This document shows positions 22,843-39,339 of a DNA stretch of 64,000 nt, one piece after another. This DNA comes from Porodaedalea pini. Lineage: Eukaryota > Basidiomycota > Agaricomycetes > Hymenochaetales > Hymenochaetaceae. Every line of letters starts with the position of its first letter. The stretch's first letter is position 1. A program made the translations under genes and the position numbers. Below the pieces are notes generated by a model. It searched no databases and had not been told where the DNA came from. It was given only the letters and a program-made list of their open reading frames with translations. The stretch is from NCBI GenBank assembly GCA_002794775.1, contig NBAY01000044.1, positions 1 to 64,000 on the forward strand, read 5' to 3'.

Positions 22843-23695
22843 TACAGCCATTTTCATAAGTCCTGCGACACGTGCATGTCACGTGAAGTGAGCCGCGTCA
22901 GAGACAAAGTGTCGAAAAATTAGAATGAATGCCTATTTTCTCTGTGAATTCTGCACAGTACCTGCTCATTAAGTACTCAAAAAAAAGGCACGGTTCTCAG
23001 GAGAAGAAATATGTAAAATAGGGAGCAATAAATTGACTGTGTAGGCAGGTGGAGATCAAACAAGTGCAGCTGGTCTGTTCTCTCACCCATTTCCACTGAG
23101 ATTCAAAAATTATGGCTCCCCTACATCTACCTATAAAATTCTTTCCTGTATCTGTAAATTAAGTGTATGACTATACCAACATCTCCTGAAAGTTTGAAGC
23201 CAATCCATTCAGTATTCATGGTCCAGCAGCAAGATTTGTGTTCTACTCTGCAAGACCTGTTGTGAGAAAAGGAGGGTGGAAAGAGCTTGAAGTGGAACAC
23301 AAATCTTGCTGCTGGACCATGAATACTGAATGGATTGGCTTCAAACTTTCAGGAGATGTTGGTATAGTCATATACTTAATTTACAGATACAGGAAAGAAT
23401 TTTATAGGTAGATGTAGGGGAGCCATAATTTTCAAATCTCAGTGGAAATGGGTGAGAGAACAGACCAGCTGCACTTGTTTGATCTCCACCTGCCTACACA
23501 ATCAATTTATTGCTCCCTATTTTACATATTTCTTCTCCTGAGAACCTTGCCTTTTTTTTGAGTACTTAATGAGCAGGTACTGTGCAGAATTCACAGAGAA
23601 AATAGGCATTCATTCTAATTTTTCGACACTTTGTCTCTGACGCGGCTCATTTCACGTGACATGCACGTGTCGCAGGACTTATGAAAAAGGCTGTA
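22843..23695. mobile_element. Foldback MITE, family 1, copy 4
   Basis: An 853 bp copy, TACAGCC to GGCTGTA, with the loop in the same orientation as copies 1 and 3. Its last 8 bases plus the next C (ggctgtaac, 23689-23697) are repeated directly at the far end of the giant palindrome. The palindrome therefore appears to have inserted at this MITE's terminus. Confidence 0.88.
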
Positions 23696-23697
23696 AC
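23689..23697 (+). repeat. Left copy of 9-bp target duplication
   Basis: The sequence ggctgtaac occurs here and again at 42174-42182, directly outside the matching palindrome ends (acttcaggcc ... ggcctgaagt). A 9-bp duplication is typical of Mutator-like insertions. Confidence 0.7.
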
Positions 23698-23769
23698 ACT
23701 TCAGGCCACCCCTTCAAGGAGACCTAATAGGGCAATTCATACACGCAACTAATTGACCTAATAGGTATC

Positions 23770-23965
23770 ATGACTGGGAGTGCCCAAATCTGCTGGGTAC
23801 TCCCAATTGGGCATGCCCAAATCTGCTGGGCACTCCCAATTGGGCATGCCCAAATCTTCTGGGCACTCCCAATTAGGCACACCCAATCTGCTGGGCACTC
23901 CCAATTGGGTGTGCCCAAATGTGTCACTGTCACTGACTGTCTGGGGGACTTTTGGGCACACCCAA
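23770..23965 (+). repeat. Left terminal cluster of CCCAATTGGG-type repeats
   Basis: Several copies of the unit gggcactcccaattgggcat spaced by caaatctgctg. The same CCCAATTGGG motif builds the long minisatellite further inside the arm. The mirrored cluster at 41906-42101 differs by about five transitions. Confidence 0.8.
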
Positions 23966-24239
23966 TTTCATTTTTGCCATAAAATCTGGGACCATTAGAG
24001 GCTGTATTTTATTGTTTTTAGCCTTACAATTTAGCACTCTTGCTGTTGATTAGGTTGCAAACTACTGGCTGCATGAATTGACCTTTGATCTGAGTTACAG
24101 TCATTTGCTGAAGTATTTACAATCACCTTTTTTGCATCTCAGAAAGTGCTCCTTTGGCTTCAAGAATCAACATTTTACTCAATTCTTCACTAATTCATGT
24201 CTAATAAATTGCTAAATACATAGTTTAATTACTGCCAAA

Positions 24240-24690
24240 TATCAATGAGGCAGCAAGTGACATGAGAAGATAAACAGCCTATTCTGTGAAGATTAGGTGT
24301 TCAGACAGGCAATATTCTTCCATAATTCTTCCTGAATTCAAATCTGAAGCTAAAGACATAAAACTTGCTAAATAATGATTTATGTAAGCTATTATGATTT
24401 TTAGATGTTTCTCTTGGGTGCAGAATAAATACTTAAAGACAGTCAATGCTAAGTAAGTTTGGCAGAGTTTTAGAGTTTCTGAAGCTAAGACAAACAAGAT
24501 AGGAAATATACATTTCTATACACAGTCACTGCTTAAAATCATAATAAATCATATAGATCATCCTTCAGTAAGTTTTATGCCTTTAACTTCAGATTTGAAC
24601 TAGGGAAGAATCAGTGAAGAATATTGCCTGTCTGAACACCTAAAATTTACAGAATAGGCTCTTTATTTTCTTACTTCACTCTTTAATAAC
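24240..24690. repeat. Imperfect foldback repeat in left arm
   Basis: A block containing gtgttcagacaggcaatatt at about 24297-24316 recurs inverted around 24625-24645 with roughly 80 percent similarity. The loop is about 200 bp. The mirrored copy is in the right arm at about 41181-41631. It lies inside a broader, weaker inverted repeat reaching from about 24120 to 26600. Confidence 0.65.
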
Positions 24691-24722
24691 CTGTTTAGGA
24701 ACATTTTTAATAGTATAATAAT

Positions 24723-26248
24723 CACTGCGTGTTGAGGCTATCTACAGAGGGGGAGCGCAGGTGTAAATAGTAAATCTGATGTGACCTAGCGTACACTGTA
24801 CTAGGTAATCTAAGCTAATGCGGTCCCAGGCAAAAAAAAACGCGCTTTTCTCATCTGTCCGACCGCAGCTCAGACGAGCTCACATAAAATAGACATAGAT
24901 AAGCTCAGGTAGTCTACATTGATCTGTAAGGGGTCTTATATATATAAACTAATTGCATCTGAACTACGGCCGGTAAGGCCGTCTCATCTCATCTGGCAGA
25001 GGCCATTAAATTATTATAAAATTAGGTGTATTAATCAAATAAATAAATAGATACAGATATATAGTACAGTAAATAATGACAGGCTACGCTTGCGCTGCGC
25101 CTCATCTTCAGCTGCGAACTCCCCTACTTCCGTCACCATGCGCTCGATCTCCTCATCCGAAAGGCGTCCCTTCTCATTCTTAATGGTGATCGACTCGGAC
25201 TTGCCTGTACCCTTATCCGCAGCGGATACCTTCATGATACCGTTGGCATCAATCTCGAAGGTAACTTCGATCTGCGGTACGCCGCGAGCTGCAGGAGGAA
25301 TTCCAGTCAACTCGAACTTGCCGAGCAGGTTGTTGTCCTTGGTGAGCGAACACTCTCCTTCGAAGACTTGGATCAGGACAACTTGCTGGCTGTCGGCCAC
25401 GGTCGAGAATCTGTACGAGGGTGTTAATAATACAAAAAATAAATAAAGGAAAGAAAGAAATACATACATCTGAGACTCCTAAGTCGGGAGACTGTGTTAC
25501 GAGCAATAAGCTTCATCATCACACCACTAGAGGTCTCAATGCCGAGCATGAGAGGGCAAATGTCGATTAGGACGACATCCGTGGTACCTTCCTCGCCAGC
25601 AAGAATGCCACCTTGAACAGCGGCACCATACACGACAGCCTCATCGGGATTGATGCCCTTCAAGGGTCCCTTGCCGCCGAAGTACTCTTTGAGGAGCTGC
25701 TGGTCCTTCAGAATATGCATGGAACCACCAACAAGGACGACCTCGTCGATCACATCCTTCTTGACACCGGTGTCCTTGAGAACCTGTTCGGTGGGCTTCA
25801 TTGTCTTCCGGAAAAGGTCCATGTTAAGCTCTTTGAACTTAGCACCGGTGAACGTCTCGGAGAAGTCATTGCCATTTCCAAATGACTGGAAGTGCAGGCA
25901 GTGGTGGTGGAAAGGATGCAAGAGGCGACGACACACCTCGACACGCCTAAGTCCACAATCTGCATGTCTCGTCAGATAAACTCAGATCTTCTCATCTTAT
26001 CTGCTGATAAGCTGATTTCAGGTCACCTGCTCTCCACTTATGGCAGATAAACCTATACTTCCTATTCTTATCTATTTATATCTTATTGCAGAAGATCTAG
26101 CCTTAGTTTCCCCCAGGTAAACCCAGGGTGTATATTCTAATCTGCATATGGCTAATTGTAGGTAATCTAACCTCACTCGACTCTATATGGAACTAGATGC
26201 TCTCACAACGCCTGGACAGGTGCCTCTAGATTGACCCAACACGCAGTG
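24723..26248. mobile_element. Non-autonomous CACTA element carrying a BiP fragment
   Basis: The ends are CACTGCGTGTTGAGG and, inverted, CACTGCGTGTTGGGT. They share CACTGCGT with the large CACTA element at 10024-18641. The 3-bp duplication AAT flanks it (24720-24722 and 26249-26251). The right palindrome arm has the unoccupied site with a single copy (ATT on the plus strand at 41149-41151). Subterminal regions contain repeats of the GATAAGCTCA and TCATCTG type. The 1526 bp interior carries an Hsp70 gene piece and no transposase. Confidence 0.93.
25080..25900 (-). pseudogene. BiP/Kar2 (ER Hsp70) gene fragment
   Basis: The minus-strand reading gives [16 protein letters not shown], then [12 protein letters not shown] (normally VGGSTRIPK, so changed), [20 protein letters not shown] and [20 protein letters not shown] from the end of the ATPase domain. 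After what looks like a retained or new intron (about 25470-25410) come [39 protein letters not shown] and [20 protein letters not shown] from the substrate-binding domain, ending near [10 protein letters not shown]. The N-terminal half of the ATPase domain and the C-terminal lid are missing. ER type is inferred from the TGKSESITI motif. Confidence 0.85.
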
Positions 26249-26602
26249 AATATGCTTGTACTTGGCTATCATGACATTAGTTATTTGTGTGTTTAGGTTG
26301 TGCTTGTCTTCATAAGAGTGTTACTGAGGTTGTATCACCCTACATTGGCTGCTTGGGTTGACTTGACTAAATGCATATGACATTTTATGATAAAATAGTT
26401 AATTATTATAGCACTGAATTAGCTCTGTAACAACATCTTCTAGTTATTAGCTGTGCTATTACAAAAGCATTAGCATGTCATTAAAAATGTTGCTAAAACA
26501 TTGCCTAAGTTCATAATTATTGCTATTAGTCAAATTATGAATTTAGCTACTTTTCTGACAAGAATTGAGATATTAAAGCCAAAAGAGCACTCTGTACTTT
26601 CC

Positions 26603-26936
26603 TACAGGTGGTTTCAAAAAGTGTTTGGCCCCTCTGCTTTTGGAATTGATTGACATGGCCTAAGCAGGAAGGTGATTTGTATGATCCAAACCTCCATTCT
26701 GTGCATTCTGACATCTGTCTCCTCATCCTTCAAGCAAAATCAGTCTAGAAAAAAATTATACAGGTATCAATTATATACATACACTCAAGATACATTATTT
26801 CCTGTCAAATAATGGAAGAATCATGTATATTCAATGACCAGTGTTTTCTCCCTTATGCTAATCACCTTCCTGCTTAGGCCATGTCAATCGGTTCCAAAAA
26901 TGGGGAGGGGCTGAACACTTTTCAGAACCACCTGTA
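26603..26936. mobile_element. 334 bp MITE with TACAGGTGGT ends (left arm)
   Basis: It starts TACAGGTGGTTTCAAAAAGT and ends acttttcagaaccacctgta, inverted with a few mismatches, so a Tc1/mariner-type MITE with TA duplication is likely. The conserved inner block gacatggcctaagcaggaag also recurs inverted. The mirrored copy is at 40464-40797, so it inserted before the palindrome formed. Confidence 0.8.
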
Positions 26937-27312
26937 TATATGATATAATATATAATCTTCTATACCATATCATAGGGCTTGTAATACAGACTGTACTTTG
27001 AGCTAGAAGTTTTAAATATGATTATACTATATACAGTACAGTGCAGAGTGCAAAACTGAAGAGAACAAGAAAAAAAATAGATCTGAGGTCCAAAAAATAG
27101 CTAAGCTTGACCTGTGCTCAAATATCAGGTACAACATTTAATGTTCATAAATTTGACTGATGCTTTAGAGACAAGCGTGACAGTATAGAGACTGCATTCT
27201 CAAGTTTATAACTAGAACTGTATATGATAATAATATTGTATATTCTTCTGAGACTAGGCATTACTGAGTGAGACAGAGAAGTTTGATTTAGTGAGCCTAG
27301 AAAACTAGTTTA

Positions 27313-28060
27313 TGGCCAGTTGGGAGTGCCCAGTTGGAAGTACCCAGTTGGGAGTGCCCAATTGGGAGTGCCTAATTGGGAGTGCCCAACTATTTGGGAG
27401 TGCCCAATTGGGAGCGCCCAACTATTGCGAGTGCCCAACTATTTGGGAGTGCCCAATTGGGAGTGCCCAACTATTGGGAGTGCCCAACTATTTGGGAGTG
27501 CCCAATTGGGAGCGCCCAACTATTGGGAGTGCCCAATTGGGAGCGCCCAACTATTTGGGAGTGCCCAATTGGGAGCGCCCAACTATTTGGGAGTGCCCAA
27601 TTGGGAGCACCCAACTATTTGGGAGTGCCCAATTGGGAGCGCCCAACTATTGGGAGTGCCCAATTGGGAGCGCCCAACTATTGGGAGTGCCCAATTGGGA
27701 GCGCCCAACTATTGGGAGCGCCCAACTATTTGGGAGTGCCCAACTATTGGGAGTGCCCAATTGGGAGCGCCCAACTATTGGGAGTGCCCAATTGGGAGCG
27801 CCCAACTATTGGGAGTGCCCAATTGGGAGCGCCCAACTATTTGGGAGTGCCCAATTGGGAGCACCCAACTATTTGGGAGTGCCCAATTGGGAGCACCCAA
27901 CTATTTGGGAGTGCCCAATTGGGAGCACCCAACTATTTGGGAGTGCCCAATTGGGAGCGCCCAACTATTGGGAGTGCCCAATTGGGAGCGCCCAACTATT
28001 GGGGAGTGCCCAACTATTTAAGAGTGCCCAATATTTGGAAATGCCCAGTTGGGTCTCCTT
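27313..28060 (+). repeat. Minisatellite of TTGGGAGTGCCCAA units (left arm)
   Basis: About 750 bp of irregular tandem units alternating ttgggagtgcccaa and ttgggagcgcccaactat, each join creating CCCAATTGGG. All three plus frames stay open for more than 230 codons because the unit lacks stops; no protein is implied. The same array with the same length is at 39340-40087. Confidence 0.9.
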
Positions 28061-28349
28061 TTTATTCCTGCCCAGGAATCTTTTTTATTTTATTTTTGAA
28101 ATAGAAATCATTATGTCATGAAAATTAGAATATGTCTAGAATAGAAGCCTTGGTGATTCTACAGAGAATTTCTCAATCTTTCATTCTAGACTCTTATGTC
28201 ACTGCCTTGCTTTCACTGGTGGCAGGTGGTCTTGACTCATGCATCTCTTAAGAGGCTAACCCAATTGCTTATATCACAATGTCAAAGCAACTGTTTCACA
28301 AGGCCTATTCTCAAGACCACCTGTGGAGGGCACCTGCACATACCACACA

Positions 28350-28728
28350 ACTGGGTCTGACACATCAGTGGCTCTTTGCTGCATTTCACCATAAGCTGTG
28401 ATAGCTCTGCCTCATCCATCTCAGGCATCACCTTGAGCTGTACAAGCCAAATGGCTGGTACAAGGTAGAATAATAAAGTAGTTGCATGCATAAAACCTGC
28501 TTTCATTTCATTTTGATGATGAGGTTGCTGCCCTGCTCCTCAATAGTGCTCTGTATCTTCTCAATTGCACACTCAAGATGCTCAGTTGCCATGTAGTGCA
28601 AACTCAAAATAAGTATAAAGTGAGACAATTACAACAAACACAGTGTACCTTGTCAGTAGCATGTGTACCCAGCATATAGAGAGGTGGCACAATGAGCCTT
28701 TGACGAGAGAGACACCTTGCCTTCCCTC
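28350..28728 (-). pseudogene. eIF2-alpha 3' fragment (left arm)
   Basis: Mirror image of 38672-39050. It contains [17 protein letters not shown], then MATEHLECAIEKIQSTIEEQ with GSNLIIKMK, and then MPEMDEAELSQLM after an apparent intron. These correspond in order to the C-terminal domain of fungal translation initiation factor 2 alpha (PPLYVL, the helix before the VKMK strand, and DEAEL). The fragment follows directly on the truncated end of XPB. Confidence 0.78.
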
Positions 28729-28739
28729 TTATCCAACTG

Positions 28740-31413
<2,674 letters not shown>

Positions 31414-32547
31414 TTGTTCACCTGCCGTTGTCTGTGACCGATTCTGACTCAGTGGTAGCTCACGTTTGAACGTTCTTCGTTAAAAAGTCAGTTCGCCGGC
31501 TCGCCCCTCACTCCCGTGCTGAGCTTCTTCTCCGCGAGCCCCGTCACCTTCCCTCGCACCACCCCGATGTAGCAGAGCGCCGACTGCAGGACGCTACGTC
31601 TCGTGCATGAACGGCGAGGCGAGTGCGATGCAACGCGTATGCGACGAAGTGCGCAAGCATATTCGGTATCACTGGTGCCCCTCCTGATCCTGCTGTTGCG
31701 GTAGCGGGGGAACGCGAGACGACTGCGGTCGAGGACGATGTGGAAGAGGTGGAGGACGACGGAGGAAGGATCTCGGGGCAGTTGAAGGTATGGCTGACGA
31801 AGCGCGCGCAGAGCTTGCTGGTGTCTTCGTGCCCGTAGTAAGTGTCGATTGCCGGTGGGGGTGCTGCCGGCGTGGGGTGGTGTGAGTGGTGTGCGCGCGG
31901 GACTGCCGATGACTGTTTTTTTGTCGAACGTTTTCGGCGCAGTCGGAGGAAAAAAACGTGATAGAGAAAAAGACAGCGATCAACAGCCGCTCATCACTCA
32001 AGTATCAGAGATCGGGGGGAAAGAGGGGGGATGCTTACAAAACTCGAGGTAGTCGCTGCGGCAGCGGCGGACACAGAAGACGATTTCGCAGGTGGAGGGG
32101 GGCGTACGTCGCACCACGCGGCGGAAGGGCGAGTGGTTCGAGCTGGCACTCGATGATGATATCGAATGCTGATGCGGATGGGGGTGGGGATGGCGCGGTG
32201 CGTGGACGATGGCCATATTCGCTGCGGCGGGCTCTCTGGCTCTGGGAGTTGACGAGCATCTGTGAGCGTCGAAGGACAGGTGGAGTCGATGCGTGAGAAG
32301 AGGTCGCTGCGAATGTTTTGATCGGAACGAGATCCTTCTCGGACACAACGGTTGCGTCGCGTTCGCCGAAGTGCTCAATGAGAAGGGCGGATGGGAAAAC
32401 GGCTGACGTCGATGTTGAAGAGCGTGGATCGTCAAGGGGGGCAGGAGGAAGAGGCGAGGAACGCGTGCTGTGTGAACAGGGTGAGGGAAGTTGAACCGCA
32501 CCAGTGCGGCAGAGATGGAGGGAAGAATGACCAGCAGAAAGGAGCAC

Positions 32548-32743
32548 CCTGCTTCATCGGGAAGCCCTGCTTGTCGTTTCCGCCAGAGAAGCGAAAGACG
32601 TAGCCCTTGGACTCATCACCGAGCGAGTCACCGGGGATGCCTGGGACATCTTCTTGCCGTGGAAGATGCGGTAACGACGCTCATCGTCGATGTCGATCGT
32701 CTTTTGCTGGCCCGTCGCCGGGTCAGCGATGTCGACACTTCAT
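32548..32743 (-). pseudogene. Ribosomal protein S6 5' fragment (left arm)
   Basis: Mirror of 34657-34852. Two frames together give [26 protein letters not shown], then [20 protein letters not shown] and [10 protein letters not shown], as in the N-terminus of eukaryotic eS6. Frameshifts lie just after the start codon and after KKM. Confidence 0.85.
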
Positions 32744-33544
32744 GGCCGGTGGTGTCTTGAGGAGCTCGTCGTGTTCTGTCCCTTCAGGCAAGCAAAAAAA
32801 TGCTGAAAAGTAGTTATTAGTATATTTAGATGGGTTTTATGAATATTTTTTTTGCTTACCTTGAGTGTGTGGCTAGTGGGACACCTGAGCTCGTCGTCGA
32901 TGGTGAAGACGAAACGATACGAACAACGACGACGCGTTGGTTGTGTTGCCTGATTTGGCCGATCGACACGTCTTAAACAAGCAATCAAAGCATTCCGAGT
33001 CTTTCGGACATCTCGAAAGACTTAGCTGCCTAGCTCAGAACATTTCTACAGACGCGTTTAAAAATACAAAAAAATATGGGATAGTTTTATTATGTATGTA
33101 TCTCTAGAATAGCCAAGAGTTACGCGTCCAACGCGTTTTTTTATGGTGTTATAAATACAACAGTAATCCTCACATGTAGCACTAGGCCTCCAGAGGCATA
33201 CACCAAAGTAAAATATATTCTGAAAGGCCTGACACCTATTCTGTCATGAAGTAAGTATTACACTTTGTATGTATGCAAGGGTTCAAGCCAATCAGACAAG
33301 AATTGACTTCATAATAGAGAAGGAGGTGACTTCATGAGATCTCCTGAATCTGAGTGTTTTGTATATCCTGTTCCCATTTTTTACTTTGATGGCACATAAA
33401 ATATTGGGCATATCCAGAATAGATAGTTCTATGTTTCTGTAAATTTAAAAGTTTCCAGCCTCAGTGGTTGGAGCTGGGTGAATTGCAAAACATCGAAAAT
33501 CTTGGGTTTAAGAGGTTCAGAGAAAGCATATATTCATGTTTTTG

Positions 33545-33855
33545 GTTGGTTCAAAGTATGAGAAGCTCAACAAATTTAGTTATTTGTATTTAAGTATGGT
33601 CCAAGAAAGATATCCAACCCTTAGTTTTGTGGGTGAGGGAAAAGTTCGGAATAGGGAGTGAAATGAGAGGTGATACAGTTCATGTTTTGTGAAACTCGAC
33701 GCAAATCCAAGAAACACAGAGTAGTTTTGCATGTATTTCCTCTCCCCCTTCAGAACTTTCCTCTAACTCCGAGATCTAGCACCTGATTACATTTATTGTA
33801 GTCATATAAAGTATTAATATCTATTTTATAGAGCTTCCTGAGGTTTGGAATAAAG
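33545..33855. other. Core of the giant palindrome
   Basis: About 311 bp that no longer pair perfectly. The outer parts still resemble each other inverted, for example ttc.aaag..tgagaagctc against ttccaaacctcaggaagctc. The core therefore looks like an old, diverged inverted repeat with near-identical arms attached. No gene. Confidence 0.7.
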
Positions 33856-34656
33856 CAACAACATGAATATATGCTTTCTCTGAACCTCTTAAACCCAAGA
33901 TTTTCGATGTTTTGCAATTCACCCAGCTCCAACCACTGAGGCTGGAAACTTTTAAATTTACAGAAACATAGAACTATCTATTCTGGATATGCCCAATATT
34001 TTATGTGCCATCAAAGTAAAAAATGGGAACAGGATATACAAAACACTCAGATTCAGGAGATCTCATGAAGTCACCTCCTTCTCTATTATGAAGTCAATTC
34101 TTGTCTGATTGGCTTGAACCCTTGCATACATACAAAGTGTAATACTTACTTCATGACAGAATAGGTGTCAGGCCTTTCAGAATATATTTTACTTTGGTGT
34201 ATGCCTCTGGAGGCCTAGTGCTACATGTGAGGATTACTGTTGTATTTATAACACCATAAAAAAACGCGTTGGACGCGTAACTCTTGGCTATTCTAGAGAT
34301 ACATACATAATAAAACTATCCCATATTTTTTTGTATTTTTAAACGCGTCTGTAGAAATGTTCTGAGCTAGGCAGCTAAGTCTTTCGAGATGTCCGAAAGA
34401 CTCGGAATGCTTTGATTGCTTGTTTAAGACGTGTCGATCGGCCAAATCAGGCAACACAACCAACGCGTCGTCGTTGTTCGTATCGTTTCGTCTTCACCAT
34501 CGACGACGAGCTCAGGTGTCCCACTAGCCACACACTCAAGGTAAGCAAAAAAAATATTCATAAAACCCATCTAAATATACTAATAACTACTTTTCAGCAT
34601 TTTTTTGCTTGCCTGAAGGGACAGAACACGACGAGCTCCTCAAGACACCACCGGCC

Positions 34657-34852
34657 ATGAAGTGTCGACATCGCTGACCCGGCGACGGGCCAGCAAAAGA
34701 CGATCGACATCGACGATGAGCGTCGTTACCGCATCTTCCACGGCAAGAAGATGTCCCAGGCATCCCCGGTGACTCGCTCGGTGATGAGTCCAAGGGCTAC
34801 GTCTTTCGCTTCTCTGGCGGAAACGACAAGCAGGGCTTCCCGATGAAGCAGG
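34657..34852 (+). pseudogene. Ribosomal protein S6 5' fragment (right arm)
   Basis: The ATG at 34657 begins MK, then an extra base shifts the frame. [20 protein letters not shown] and FHGKKM are read in the second frame, and after a second shift [20 protein letters not shown] and [10 protein letters not shown] follow. The match is to eukaryotic small-subunit protein eS6; downstream sequence is unrelated. It lies upstream of the XPB copy in the same direction. Confidence 0.85.
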
Positions 34853-34859
34853 GTGCTCC

Positions 34860-35980
34860 TTTCTGCTGGTCATTCTTCCCTCCATCTCTGCCGCACTGGT
34901 GCGGTTCAACTTCCCTCACCCTGTTCACACAGCACGCGTTCCTCGCCTCTTCCTCCTGCCCCCCTTGACGATCCACGCTCTTCAACATCGACGTCAGCCG
35001 TTTTCCCATCCGCCCTTCTCATTGAGCACTTCGGCGAACGCGACGCAACCGTTGTGTCCGAGAAGGATCTCGTTCCGATCAAAACATTCGCAGCGACCTC
35101 TTCTCACGCATCGACTCCACCTGTCCTTCGACGCTCACAGATGCTCGTCAACTCCCAGAGCCAGAGAGCCCGCCGCAGCGAATATGGCCATCGTCCACGC
35201 ACCGCGCCATCCCCACCCCCATCCGCATCAGCATTCGATATCATCATCGAGTGCCAGCTCGAACCACTCGCCCTTCCGCCGCGTGGTGCGACGTACGCCC
35301 CCCTCCACCTGCGAAATCGTCTTCTGTGTCCGCCGCTGCCGCAGCGACTACCTCGAGTTTTGTAAGCATCCCCCCTCTTTCCCCCCGATCTCTGATACTT
35401 GAGTGATGAGCGGCTGTTGATCGCTGTCTTTTTCTCTATCACGTTTTTTTCCTCCGACTGCGCCGAAAACGTTCGACAAAAAAACAGTCATCGGCAGTCC
35501 CGCGCGCACACCACTCACACCACCCCACGCCGGCAGCACCCCCACCGGCAATCGACACTTACTACGGGCACGAAGACACCAGCAAGCTCTGCGCGCGCTT
35601 CGTCAGCCATACCTTCAACTGCCCCGAGATCCTTCCTCCGTCGTCCTCCACCTCTTCCACATCGTCCTCGACCGCAGTCGTCTCGCGTTCCCCCGCTACC
35701 GCAACAGCAGGATCAGGAGGGGCACCAGTGATACCGAATATGCTTGCGCACTTCGTCGCATACGCGTTGCATCGCACTCGCCTCGCCGTTCATGCACGAG
35801 ACGTAGCGTCCTGCAGTCGGCGCTCTGCTACATCGGGGTGGTGCGAGGGAAGGTGACGGGGCTCGCGGAGAAGAAGCTCAGCACGGGAGTGAGGGGCGAG
35901 CCGGCGAACTGACTTTTTAACGAAGAACGTTCAAACGTGAGCTACCACTGAGTCAGAATCGGTCACAGACAACGGCAGGT
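34860..35980 (+). other. Unassigned sequence between RPS6 and XPB fragments (right arm)
   Basis: Proline/serine-rich open frames exist on both strands. One plus-strand frame contains LLIEHFGERDATVVSEKDLV, which faintly recalls PWWP or Tudor-like folds, but too little matches to call it. The part next to 35987 may be the original XPB promoter captured with the gene. The mirror is 31420-32540. Confidence 0.35.
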
Positions 35981-35986
35981 GAACAA

Positions 35987-38660
<2,674 letters not shown>

Positions 38661-38671
38661 CAGTTGGATAA

Positions 38672-39050
38672 GAGGGAAGGCAAGGTGTCTCTCTCGTCAA
38701 AGGCTCATTGTGCCACCTCTCTATATGCTGGGTACACATGCTACTGACAAGGTACACTGTGTTTGTTGTAATTGTCTCACTTTATACTTATTTTGAGTTT
38801 GCACTACATGGCAACTGAGCATCTTGAGTGTGCAATTGAGAAGATACAGAGCACTATTGAGGAGCAGGGCAGCAACCTCATCATCAAAATGAAATGAAAG
38901 CAGGTTTTATGCATGCAACTACTTTATTATTCTACCTTGTACCAGCCATTTGGCTTGTACAGCTCAAGGTGATGCCTGAGATGGATGAGGCAGAGCTATC
39001 ACAGCTTATGGTGAAATGCAGCAAAGAGCCACTGATGTGTCAGACCCAGT
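38672..39050 (+). pseudogene. eIF2-alpha 3' fragment (right arm)
   Basis: Starts with [17 protein letters not shown], continuous in frame with the end of XPB. An apparent intron follows, then MATEHLECAIEKIQSTIEEQ and GSNLIIKMK. After a second apparent intron (about 38904-38965) comes LKVMPEMDEAELSQLMVKCS. This is the C-terminal domain of the alpha subunit of eIF2, which carries initiator tRNA to the ribosome. The N-terminal S1 domain with the regulatory serine is absent. Confidence 0.78.
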
Positions 39051-39339
39051 TGTGTGGTATGTGCAGGTGCCCTCCACAGGTGGTCTTGAGAATAGGCCTT
39101 GTGAAACAGTTGCTTTGACATTGTGATATAAGCAATTGGGTTAGCCTCTTAAGAGATGCATGAGTCAAGACCACCTGCCACCAGTGAAAGCAAGGCAGTG
39201 ACATAAGAGTCTAGAATGAAAGATTGAGAAATTCTCTGTAGAATCACCAAGGCTTCTATTCTAGACATATTCTAATTTTCATGACATAATGATTTCTATT
39301 TCAAAAATAAAATAAAAAAGATTCCTGGGCAGGAATAAA

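Noticed and set aside
27313..28060. CRISPR-like array
   Set aside because: Units are contiguous and variable with no unique spacers, and the contig is clearly eukaryotic.
27312..28121. Three overlapping open frames of 233-269 codons (and their mirrors at 39279-40088)
   Set aside because: They come from the minisatellite unit having no stop in any frame; the peptides are repeats of GVPNWE-type, APNY-type or CPIGSAQL-type strings with no independent start or fold.
34412..34660. 82-codon frame upstream of the RPS6 fragment (mirror 32740-32988)
   Set aside because: Present in both arms only because of the palindrome; no family resemblance, and a likely splice donor in the middle breaks it.
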